This document shows, in pieces, positions 50,567 to 58,131 of a DNA stretch of 64,000 nt. The stretch lies in contig NZ_JBFANZ010000017.1 of the NCBI RefSeq assembly GCF_040659735.1, forward strand, positions 1-64,000, in the 5' to 3' direction. The notes under the pieces are model-generated. The model saw only the letters and a list, made by a program, of their open reading frames with translations. It had not been told where the DNA came from and ran no database searches. Source of the DNA: Micromonospora_I sp040659735. Lineage in GTDB: Bacteria; Actinomycetota; Actinomycetes; Mycobacteriales; Micromonosporaceae. How positions within the stretch are numbered: position 1 is the stretch's first letter; each line of letters begins with the position of its first letter. The position numbers and the translations under genes were made by a program.

Positions 50567-51025
50567 CCTGTCCGTGCGGATCACCCCGGGTTATCCACCA
50601 CCGGCCATTGGCCGGCGTGGGGGGCTGCGCCCAGCCCCCGTTCCATCCGCCGTGCGAGACATCGCTGTGACGCCTCGTCCCGCCGTGGCGCTGAAAAAGG
50701 GTGTGGACGCGTTCGATCCGGAAGACGGGCGTCGATGCGGCGGGGCGGCCGGACAACCCGCGGTCGCGGGACCACGGGCGGCCGCGTGGCATCCTTGGCG
50801 AGGCGATTGCTGGCCGAGCGACGCAGGCCAGCCGGGGGACGGCCCCGGGAGACCGCCGATTGAGTCCAGTGCGCGACACTTGCCGTAGCTCGACCGTTAC
50901 CACCCGTCGTGTTGTGTGGGAGCGTTGGCTGGTGGACCATCAGCCGGACAACCGACGAAGGAGCCCAGAATAAGAATGCAGCGTCCGCGACGCGCCGCCA
51001 GCACGCGGTCGATCGAGGCCCGGGC
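50567..51025. other. Non-coding stretch with two hairpins
   Basis: No gene recognised. CCGGCCA-T-TGGCCGG (50601-50615) and GGGGGCTG (50620-50627) with CAGCCCCC (50632-50639) are adjacent GC hairpins. The rest probably holds the promoter and leader of the phosphatase gene that starts at 51026, but no clear boxes are seen. Confidence 0.45.
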
Positions 51026-52252
51026 ATGACCGGCTCTTCCGTCGTGCCGCTGCCGGCCCAGCCCCACGGGGGGTTGGGGCGGGGGATCGTGCTGCCGCAG
51101 ACCGAGCGGCTGCGGGTGTTGCTGGTCGAGGATGACGAGGGGGACGCGTTCCTCGTCGGCGAGCTGCTCGCCGAGGCGGGGGCGGCGGTCGACCTCATCG
51201 TGGCGACGAGCCTCACCCAGGCGCGCCAGCGGATCGCCGGCGTCGACTGCGTCCTGCTCGACCTCGGCCTCCCCGACGCGCAGGGGCTCGACGGGCTGCG
51301 GCACGTGCTCGGCATGGCCGGTGGAGCCGCGGTGTGCGTGCTCACCGGCCGTCAGGACGAGCACCTGGGCATGGGCGCGGTGGCCGAGGGAGCGCAGGAC
51401 TACCTCGTCAAGGGCCAGGTCGACGGGGTCCTGCTGAGCCGGTCGCTGCGCTACGCCGTCGAGCGCAAGCGCGCGGACGAGAACGCCCGCCGGCTGCGGG
51501 AGGTGGAGCTGCGCCAGGCGGAGTCCGCGCGGCTGGAGCGGGGTCTGCTCCCGCAGCCGCTGATGACCACCGACAAGGTGGCGGTGCACACCTTCTACCG
51601 TCCGGGCCGGCATGCGGCGCTGATCGGGGGCGACTTCTTCGACGTGGTGCAGACCGCTCCCGACCGGATCGATCTGATCGTGGGCGACGTCTGCGGGCAC
51701 GGCGCCGACGAGGCGGCGCTCGGCGTCGAGCTGCGGGTCGCCTGGCGGGCGCTCATCCTCGCGGGCGTGCCGGACGACGAGGTGCTGCCGGCGCTGGAGC
51801 AGGTGCTGATGAGCGAGCGGCGGCTGCGGGAAATATTCGCGAGCGTCGCCGCGGTGCAGCTCGACCTCGCGGGCAACCGGGCCACGGTACGGATGGCGGG
51901 CCATCCGCCGCCGCTGCTCCTGTCGGGGGGTAAGGTCGCGCCGGTGCCCGCACCGGGCGGCCTGCTGCTCGGTGTGCGGCCGCGCCGCCCCCGCGCCTTC
52001 GACCTGGAGTTTGAAAGCGATGACTGGTCCTTGCTGATGTATACCGATGGACTCATCGAGGGTCGGATCGGCGGCGGCAACGAGCGACTCGACGTGCCGG
52101 GGCTGCAGACGCTGGTCGCCGACCCGGCGACCCGCGGGGTTCCCCTCGCCGAGTTGCCGGGCTGGCTGGTCGGTCGCGCCGAGGAGATCAACGGTGGGCC
52201 GCTCGCCGACGACGTGGCGATGCTGGTGGTCAGCCGGGGCGGTGGCCGGTGA
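51026..52252 (+). CDS. Receiver-PP2C (SpoIIE/RsbU-type) phosphatase
   Basis: A 408-residue fusion. Residues about 25-145 form a receiver domain (RVLLVEDDEGDAFLVGELLA, Asp in DCVLLDLGLPDAQGL, Lys in DYLVKGQVDGVLL). A coiled coil of about 45 residues leads to a SpoIIE-type PP2C phosphatase domain with metal-binding Asp residues in GGDFFDVV, LIVGDVCGHGADEAALG, LLMYTDGLIEGR and LADDVAMLVV. Such proteins dephosphorylate anti-sigma-factor antagonists. The ATG at 51026 is preferred over an upstream extension. The stop overlaps the kinase gene that follows (GTGA). Confidence 0.93.
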   Translation: MTGSSVVPLPAQPHGGLGRGIVLPQTERLRVLLVEDDEGDAFLVGELLAEAGAAVDLIVATSLTQARQRIAGVDCVLLDLGLPDAQGLDGLRHVLGMAGGAAVCVLTGRQDEHLGMGAVAEGAQDYLVKGQVDGVLLSRSLRYAVERKRADENARRLREVELRQAESARLERGLLPQPLMTTDKVAVHTFYRPGRHAALIGGDFFDVVQTAPDRIDLIVGDVCGHGADEAALGVELRVAWRALILAGVPDDEVLPALEQVLMSERRLREIFASVAAVQLDLAGNRATVRMAGHPPPLLLSGGKVAPVPAPGGLLLGVRPRRPRAFDLEFESDDWSLLMYTDGLIEGRIGGGNERLDVPGLQTLVADPATRGVPLAELPGWLVGRAEEINGGPLADDVAMLVVSRGGGR

Positions 52253-53889
52253 TCAAGACAGGAAACCGCACGTTGCGACAGCGGGTGACGGCGCTGTGCG
52301 TCGTGGTCGGCACGGTGTTGGCCCTGCTGGCGACCGTCGCCGCCGTGGTCGGCGCGAACAACCGCGCCCACCTCGACAACCTGCTCAACAAGAGTGGTCC
52401 GCTGCGCGCCCACGCGGAGTCCCTGATGGCCACGCTCGTCGACCAGGAGACCGGCGTCCGGGGCTACGCGGTCTCCGGCGACCGGGCCGACCTGGTCCCG
52501 TACGACGACGGGCTGCGGCGTGAGCGGGAGCTCCTCGCGTCGATGAACGGGCTGCTCGACGATGACCGGGCCATCCGGCAGAAGTTGCGGGTGGTCGAGG
52601 AGCAGGCACAGCTGTGGCGGCGGACGGTGGCCGAGCCGGTGATCCGGACGGTGTCGGAGTCAGGGCCGGCCACGGCGCAGGGTCTGCTGACGCCGGCGGC
52701 GCGGCAACAGTTCGGCGACGTGCGGGCGGCCGTGGAAGCCCTGCAGTCGGAGATCATGAAGTTGCGTGATCAGGTCGGACGGAACGCGCGGCGGACGAGC
52801 AGCATGCTCGTCCTGTTGTTGATCATCGCGGCGGTCGTGGTGGTGCTCGCCGGCGTCGCCCTCCGCCTCGCGCTCAATCGGCTGGTGATCGCGCCGGTGA
52901 CCCAACTGGCCGCGCAGGTGCGCGACGTCGCGGGCGGCGACTACCAACGGGACATCGGGACGGCCGGTCCGCCGGAGCTGGCGGGGCTGGCCAGCGACGT
53001 CGACGGGATGCGCCGCAAGATCGCGGCGGACCTGACCGAGATGCGCGAAGCGCGCGCCCGGATCGAGTGGGTCAACAGCCAGCTGCAGAAGCAGGCGGAG
53101 GAGCTGACCCGGTCCAACCGCGACCTGGAGCAGTTCGCCTACGTCGCGTCGCACGACCTGCAGGAGCCGCTGCGCAAGGTGGCGAGCTTCTGCCAGTTGC
53201 TGCAGCGCCGCTACGGGGGGCAGATCGACGAGCGCGCCGACCAGTACATCGCGTTCGCGGTCGACGGCGCGCAGCGGATGCAGCGACTGATCAACGACCT
53301 TCTCGCGTTCTCCCGCATCGGCCGCCTCACGACCGGCTTCACCGAGGTCGATCTCAACGCAGTGATGCGGGAGATCGAGGGGCAGACCGACGCGGCCCGG
53401 CAGTACGCCGACGGCGAGCTGACCTGGTCGGAGCTGCCGGTGGTGCTCGGCGAGGAGCCACTGCTCGCCAACCTGATCGCGAATCTGGTCAGCAACTCGC
53501 TGAAGTTCCGTCGCCCCGACGTGCCGCCGCGGGTGCACGTCTCCGCCCGTCGCGTCGGCGACGAGTGGGAGATCACCTGCCGGGACAACGGCATCGGGAT
53601 CGAGCCCGAGTTCGCCGACAAGATCTTCGTGATTTTCCAGCGGTTGCACGCGAAGGACGCCTACCCCGGCACCGGGATCGGGCTGGCGATCGCCAAGAAG
53701 ATCGTTGAGTACCACAACGGGCAGATCTGGATTGATCCGGATGCGACGGAGGGGACGGCGATCAGCTTTACCCTCCCGGTGCTGCCCGAGCAGCGAGGGA
53801 CCGCCGAGGTCCCGGAGCCGCGCAACGAAGAGAACGGCCGGGAGTCGTCCGCCGCCGCGGCCGACCAGGCTGAGGAGACGGTGGCGTGA
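52249..53889 (+). CDS. CHASE3-HAMP sensor histidine kinase
   Basis: A 546-residue kinase. Two membrane helices (about 15-37 and 185-207, SSMLVLLLIIAAVVVVLAGV) flank a CHASE3-type extracytoplasmic sensor (LVDQETGVRGYAVSGDRADL is typical). A HAMP linker follows, then HisKA with the His in AYVASHDLQEPLRKVASFCQ, a sequence class seen in phytochrome-like kinases. The HATPase has NLVSNSLKFRRPD, CRDNGIGIEPEFADKIF and GTGIGLAIAKKIVEYHNGQI. GTG start overlaps the phosphatase stop. The Rcp-type receiver gene directly after it is the likely partner. Confidence 0.94.
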   Translation: MIKTGNRTLRQRVTALCVVVGTVLALLATVAAVVGANNRAHLDNLLNKSGPLRAHAESLMATLVDQETGVRGYAVSGDRADLVPYDDGLRRERELLASMNGLLDDDRAIRQKLRVVEEQAQLWRRTVAEPVIRTVSESGPATAQGLLTPAARQQFGDVRAAVEALQSEIMKLRDQVGRNARRTSSMLVLLLIIAAVVVVLAGVALRLALNRLVIAPVTQLAAQVRDVAGGDYQRDIGTAGPPELAGLASDVDGMRRKIAADLTEMREARARIEWVNSQLQKQAEELTRSNRDLEQFAYVASHDLQEPLRKVASFCQLLQRRYGGQIDERADQYIAFAVDGAQRMQRLINDLLAFSRIGRLTTGFTEVDLNAVMREIEGQTDAARQYADGELTWSELPVVLGEEPLLANLIANLVSNSLKFRRPDVPPRVHVSARRVGDEWEITCRDNGIGIEPEFADKIFVIFQRLHAKDAYPGTGIGLAIAKKIVEYHNGQIWIDPDATEGTAISFTLPVLPEQRGTAEVPEPRNEENGRESSAAAADQAEETVA

Positions 53890-53902
53890 AGGAGATGCGG
53901 GC

Positions 53903-54355
53903 ATGACAGCACCGGTCGACGGGCAGAGTCCGATCGAGGTTCTTCTGGTCGAGGACGACCCCGGCGACGTGCTGATGACGCAGGAGGCGTTCGAGGAGCA
54001 CAAGGTCCGCAACCGGCTGAGCGTGGTGTCCGACGGCGCGGAGGCGCTGGCCTACCTGCGCCGTGAGGGGAAGTACGCGGACGTGGTCCTGCCGGACCTC
54101 ATCCTCCTCGACCTCAACCTGCCGCGCCGCGACGGGCGAGAGGTGCTCGCCGAGATAAAGAAGGACGAGAAGCTCGGCAGGATCCCGGTCGTGGTGCTCA
54201 CCACCTCTCAGGCCGACGAGGACATCCTGCGCAGCTACCAGCTCCATGCCAACGCCTACGTGACCAAGCCGGTCGACTTCGAGCGGTTCATCGCGGTGAT
54301 CCGTCAGATCGACGAGTTCTTCGTCAGCGTGGTGAAGCTGCCGCCGCGCGGCTGA
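53903..54355 (+). CDS. Rcp-type response regulator
   Basis: A 150-residue single receiver domain: IEVLLVEDDPGDVLMTQEAF with the acidic pair, the phospho-acceptor Asp in DLILLDLNLPRRDGREVLAE, and Lys in ANAYVTKPVDFERFIAVIRQ. The LLVEDDPGD and LDLNLPRRDG wording is characteristic of Rcp1-like regulators that pair with phytochrome-type kinases. No output domain. It lies 13 bp after the kinase gene and follows a GGAG ribosome site. Confidence 0.93.
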   Translation: MTAPVDGQSPIEVLLVEDDPGDVLMTQEAFEEHKVRNRLSVVSDGAEALAYLRREGKYADVVLPDLILLDLNLPRRDGREVLAEIKKDEKLGRIPVVVLTTSQADEDILRSYQLHANAYVTKPVDFERFIAVIRQIDEFFVSVVKLPPRG

Positions 54356-54359
54356 CCGC

Positions 54360-55160
54360 ATGATCGACGAGGTCGCCGCACTGGTCCGGGAAGCCGCCGC
54401 CACGGCGGTGCTGCCGATGTACCGCCGGCTGGCCGAGACGGACGTGCGTGAGAAGGCCCCCGGCGACCTGGTCACCGTCGCCGACCGGCGGGCGGAGGAG
54501 TTTCTCACCGCCGGGCTGCGACGGCTGCTCCCCGGCTCCGTCGTGGTCGGGGAGGAGGGGGTCGGCGCCGACCCGACCCGACTCGACCTGCTCCGCGGTA
54601 CGGGCGACGTCTGGGTTGTCGATCCGCTCGACGGCACCGCGAACTTCGCCGCCGGCCACCCCCCGTTCGTGGTGATGGTGGCGCTGCTGCGCGCCGGCGC
54701 GCCGGTGGCGAGCTGGATCTACGACCCGATCGCCGAGAGCCTGGCGGTCGCCGAGCGCGGGGCGGGGGCGTACCTCGACGGGCGTCGGATCGTGGCGGCG
54801 GCGGAGCAGCCCGCGCGGAGCGTGCTGCGCGGCCCCGCGATGATCCGGTTTCTGCCGACGCGGTTGCGGGCCGGAGCGGAGGCGGGTAGCGCCGAGCTGG
54901 GCGAGGTGCTCACGGGTCAGCACTGCGCGGGGCGCGAATACCTCGACATCATCGCCGGTCGCCAGCACTTCGCCCTCTTCTGGCGCACCCTGCCGTGGGA
55001 CCACGCGCCGGGGGCGCTGCTGGTGCGGGAGGCGGGCGGCGCGGCCCGCCGTTTCGACGGCGGCCCCTACGATCCGGTGGACGATCGGTCCGGGCTGCTG
55101 GTGGCGGCGACCGAGGAGATCTGGCAGACGGTCAGCGAGACGTTGCTTCCCGACCGGTGA
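54360..55160 (+). CDS. Inositol monophosphatase-family phosphatase
   Basis: A 266-residue Mg-dependent phosphatase. Motif 1 is VVDPLDGTANFAAGHPPFVV, preceded by the acid GEEGVGAD, and motif 2 is LPWDHAPGALLVREAGGAAR. Together these place it in the IMPase/SuhB/histidinol-phosphatase group; the exact substrate is uncertain. It starts at ATG 54360, 4 bp after the response regulator stop, so it may be the last gene of that transcript. Confidence 0.9.
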   Translation: MIDEVAALVREAAATAVLPMYRRLAETDVREKAPGDLVTVADRRAEEFLTAGLRRLLPGSVVVGEEGVGADPTRLDLLRGTGDVWVVDPLDGTANFAAGHPPFVVMVALLRAGAPVASWIYDPIAESLAVAERGAGAYLDGRRIVAAAEQPARSVLRGPAMIRFLPTRLRAGAEAGSAELGEVLTGQHCAGREYLDIIAGRQHFALFWRTLPWDHAPGALLVREAGGAARRFDGGPYDPVDDRSGLLVAATEEIWQTVSETLLPDR

Positions 55161-55250
55161 GGTTCGCCCGGCGTGGTCGGGTCACGGCGTTGTCGGCGGG
55201 TCCTGCGGCCGCCGGCCGCGTCATGTGCTATTGCGGGGCCCTGCGGTGAC

Positions 55251-55278
55251 TCGACAGGGCGGGCGGGTCGGGTAAGCT
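55251..55278 (+). promoter_or_regulatory. Promoter upstream of the c-di-AMP riboswitch
   Basis: TCGACA (55251-55256), 16-bp spacer, TAAGCT (55273-55278), which fits the actinobacterial TANNNT -10 pattern. Transcription would begin just before the riboswitch. Confidence 0.5.
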
Positions 55279-55282
55279 GACC

Positions 55283-55445
55283 GCCGGTCTTCGCCAGGCG
55301 GTGCCCCCAGGCGCCGGTGAGGGCCGCCGCCGAAATCGTCCACGGGCGATCCGGGGAAGCATCTCCGTGGGGTGAATCCGCGCCAGCGGTAGGGAGCGCC
55401 ACGTCCCGAACCCGTCAGCTGACTCGGTAGGCGGCCGACGGAAGG
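55283..55445 (+). promoter_or_regulatory. c-di-AMP (ydaO/yuaA-type) riboswitch
   Basis: The leader contains the conserved ydaO-class cores in order: CCGGGGAAGCATC (near 55350), TGGGGTGAATCCGCGCCAGC, TAGGGAGCGCCACG, and then CCGAACCCGTCAGCTGACTC followed by GGTAGGCGG (about 55407-55435). This order and wording match the c-di-AMP-binding RNA known upstream of cell-wall hydrolase and potassium genes in actinobacteria. Exact ends are approximate. It ends about 8 bp before the TTG start of the secreted protein. Confidence 0.92.
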
Positions 55446-55452
55446 AACAGCT

Positions 55453-56481
55453 TTGGTCGGCAAGACGAGCTCTCCCCGGCGCCGGGCCCTGGCACCGATC
55501 GCGGCGCTGTTCACCGCCGTGGCGCTCCTCGTCGCGGCGCCCGTCACCGCCGGTGCGGCGCCCAAGCCCGCCCCCAACGAGGGCGGCAGCCAGAGTCTGC
55601 GCGCCGCGCTCGAAGCGGCGGCCAAGGGGCACATCGAGGCCAAGGCCAAGCTGGACAACTCCAAGAAGCGTCAGCTCGAGCTCAGGCTGGAGCTGGAGAA
55701 GGTGGAGCAGCGTCTGGTGACAGTCACCGCCGAGATGGGTGTGGTGGCCGACAAGTCGTACCGGGTCGGCCGGCTCTCCGCCGTCTCCATGCTGCTCAAC
55801 AGCGCCTCGCCGGACGCGTTCCTCGAGCGGGCCGCCGGCCTGGACACGATGGCCCAGCGCCAGAACCAGCAGATGCGCCTGCTCACGGAGACGCGCGAGC
55901 AGGTCACCCGGGCCAAGGCCGCGATCGACAACGAGGTCAAGGAGCAGCAGAAACAGGTCACGATCATCGCGCGGAAGAAGCAGGACGCGGAGCGGGCACT
56001 GGCCGCCGTCGGTGGCGCCGCGGCCGGGGGGTTCGTCAGCGCCAACTCACCGCTCGCCAAGCCGGCGCCGAGAAACCCCGACGGATCGTGGCCGAGCGAG
56101 TCCTGCACCATCGACGATCCGACCACCTCCGGTTGCCTCACCCCACGCACCCTGCACGCGTTGCGCCAGGCCCAGGCCGCCGGGTTCGACCACCATGTCT
56201 CCTGTTTCCGCTCGGGTGGCGGTGGTGAGCACCCCAAGGGCCGGGCCTGCGACTTCGCGGCGGCAGAGGACGGCTTCGAGGAAGTGGACGCCGCTGGCTC
56301 CGACCGCCAGTACGGCAACAACCTCGCCGCCTTCTACATCAAGAACGCCGGCCGGCTCGGGGTGCTCTACGTGATCTGGTACCGCCAGATCTGGATGCCG
56401 GGCACGGGATGGCGCTCGTACAGCGGCGGCGGTAGTCCGGCCGGCGACCACACGAACCACGTCCATCTGTCGATGGTGTAA
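55453..56481 (+). CDS. Secreted coiled-coil cell-wall protein with peptidase-like C-terminal domain
   Basis: A 342-residue secreted protein: signal peptide 1-36, then a long coiled coil (about 45-185; KRQLELRLELEKVEQRLVTV, EVKEQQKQVTIIARKKQDAE) as in PcsB/RipA-like hydrolases. The C-terminal domain (about 215-342) has HHVSCFRSGGGGEHPKGRAC, DFAA, and GDHTNHVHLSMV, with conserved His/Asp residues suggesting a metal-dependent fold related to D,D-peptidases; activity is unproven. The TTG start follows GGAAGGAACAG. Control by the c-di-AMP riboswitch supports a role in wall remodelling. Confidence 0.88.
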   Translation: MVGKTSSPRRRALAPIAALFTAVALLVAAPVTAGAAPKPAPNEGGSQSLRAALEAAAKGHIEAKAKLDNSKKRQLELRLELEKVEQRLVTVTAEMGVVADKSYRVGRLSAVSMLLNSASPDAFLERAAGLDTMAQRQNQQMRLLTETREQVTRAKAAIDNEVKEQQKQVTIIARKKQDAERALAAVGGAAAGGFVSANSPLAKPAPRNPDGSWPSESCTIDDPTTSGCLTPRTLHALRQAQAAGFDHHVSCFRSGGGGEHPKGRACDFAAAEDGFEEVDAAGSDRQYGNNLAAFYIKNAGRLGVLYVIWYRQIWMPGTGWRSYSGGGSPAGDHTNHVHLSMV

Positions 56482-56520
56482 ACGCGGATCGCCGGCGTCG
56501 GGCTGCGTACCATCGCAGCG

Positions 56521-58047
56521 ATGGAAACTCCACAAGCGGACGTCGTCGATGCCCGGCCGCTCCCCGACGGGCTGGCTGCGGCGCTGGTCTTCCTGGCCAG
56601 CGGCGCCGTCCTGGTGCTGGAGGTCGTGGCGCTGCGCCTCGTCGGCCCGTACGTCGGCGTCACGCTGCAGACCAGCAGCGCGGTGATCGGCGTCGCGCTC
56701 TCCGCCATCGCCTACGGCGCCTGGTTCGGCGGCTGGCTCGCCGACCGCCGCGATCCGCGGCCCCTGCTCGCCCCGGCGCTCGTGCTCGCCGGCATCGCCA
56801 CGGCGCTCACCCTGCCGTTGGTCCGGTACGCGGGTGAGGTGCTGCGTGGCGGGGCGGCCGGCGGCATCCTGCTGCTCACCGCGCTCGCCGTCTTCGTGCC
56901 GGCCGCGCTGCTCTCCGCGGTCACCCCGCTCGTGGTCAAGCTGCAGCTCGGCGACCTGCGCCGCACCGGTCGGGTGGTCGGGCGGCTGTCGAGCATCGGC
57001 ACGCTGGGGGCGATCACCGCGACGCTGGGGACGGGCTTCGTTCTCGTGGCGGCGCTGCCGAGCAGCGTGATCATGGTCGGCCTGGCCGTGCTGCTGGGGG
57101 TGTCCGGCATCGTGCTCGCCGCGTATCTGCGGCGGCGGGACCGGGGCGACGTGCCGGGTCCGGCGCGGACCCGCGTGGTCGTGGCGGTGCTGGGGCTCGT
57201 CGGCGCGAGTCTTTCCGCCGTGGCGCCCACGCCGTGCGACGTCGAGACCGCCTACCACTGCGCGACGGTCGCGGCGGATCCGCAGCGCCCCGGCGGACGG
57301 GTGCTGCTGCTCAACTCGGCCCGGCACTCGTACATCGACGTGAACGACCCGACCTATCTGGAGTTCGCCTACACGCAGTGGATCGGCGCGGTCGCCGATG
57401 TGATGGCTCCGCCCGGCCGGCGGCTCGACGCGGTGCACCTCGGTGGCGGCGGCTTCACCGTGCCCCGCTACCTGACCGCGACCCGTCCGGGCAGCGTGAA
57501 CGAGGTCTATGAGATCGACGGTGAGCTGGTCGAGCTGGGCCGCCGTGAGCTGGGCGTACGGGAGGGTCCGACGCTGCGCGCGGTGGTCGGCGACGCCCGG
57601 ATGCTGGTCGGTGCGCGTCCCGACGCCAGCGCGGATCTCGTGGTGGGGGACGCCTTCGGTCACCTCGTGGTGCCCTGGCACCTCGCCACCCGGGAGATGA
57701 TCGCGGAGACCCGGCGGATCACCCGTCCGCAGGGCATCTACGTGCAGAATGTGATCGACTATCCGCCGCTGCGGTTCATCCGTGCCGAGCTCGCCACCGT
57801 GACGGCGGAGTTCGCACACGTCGCGCTCGTGGCGCCGCCGGCCGCGCTGGCCGGCCGGACCGGCGCGAACTTCCTCATCGTCGCCGGTGAGGCGCCGCTT
57901 CCCCTCGGCGCGCTCCGCGCCCGGCTGGCCCGGTTCGACGACCCGGTCTCCGTTCTGTCCGGTGCCGAGCTGGCCGATTTCGTCGGCGCGGCGTCGCCGC
58001 TCACCGACGACCACGCGCCGGTCGATCAACTCCTCGCCCGGCCCTAG
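56521..58047 (+). CDS. Membrane-anchored spermidine-synthase-like protein
   Basis: A 508-residue fusion of six or so membrane helices (residues about 20-225; ALVFLASGAVLVLEVVALRL, AAALLSAVTPLVV-type segments) and a C-terminal SAM-dependent methyltransferase-fold domain like spermidine synthase: LDAVHLGGGGFTVPRYLTAT, VYEIDGELVELGRREL, TLRAVVGDARMLVGARPDAS and LVVGDAFGHLVVPWHL. The Asp at GDAFGH sits where polyamine synthases bind substrate, but other ligand residues are unclear, so polyamine synthesis is not certain. The gene lies alone between the cell-wall protein and the kinase gene. Confidence 0.88.
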   Translation: METPQADVVDARPLPDGLAAALVFLASGAVLVLEVVALRLVGPYVGVTLQTSSAVIGVALSAIAYGAWFGGWLADRRDPRPLLAPALVLAGIATALTLPLVRYAGEVLRGGAAGGILLLTALAVFVPAALLSAVTPLVVKLQLGDLRRTGRVVGRLSSIGTLGAITATLGTGFVLVAALPSSVIMVGLAVLLGVSGIVLAAYLRRRDRGDVPGPARTRVVVAVLGLVGASLSAVAPTPCDVETAYHCATVAADPQRPGGRVLLLNSARHSYIDVNDPTYLEFAYTQWIGAVADVMAPPGRRLDAVHLGGGGFTVPRYLTATRPGSVNEVYEIDGELVELGRRELGVREGPTLRAVVGDARMLVGARPDASADLVVGDAFGHLVVPWHLATREMIAETRRITRPQGIYVQNVIDYPPLRFIRAELATVTAEFAHVALVAPPAALAGRTGANFLIVAGEAPLPLGALRARLARFDDPVSVLSGAELADFVGAASPLTDDHAPVDQLLARP

Positions 58048-58131
58048 CGGGCAGCGAGTCCTTCTCCGGCTGCCGCTGACCGATTTCGCCGGGTGAGGTG
58101 TAGCTCCGCGAAGATCGGGCATTTGCTCGGC

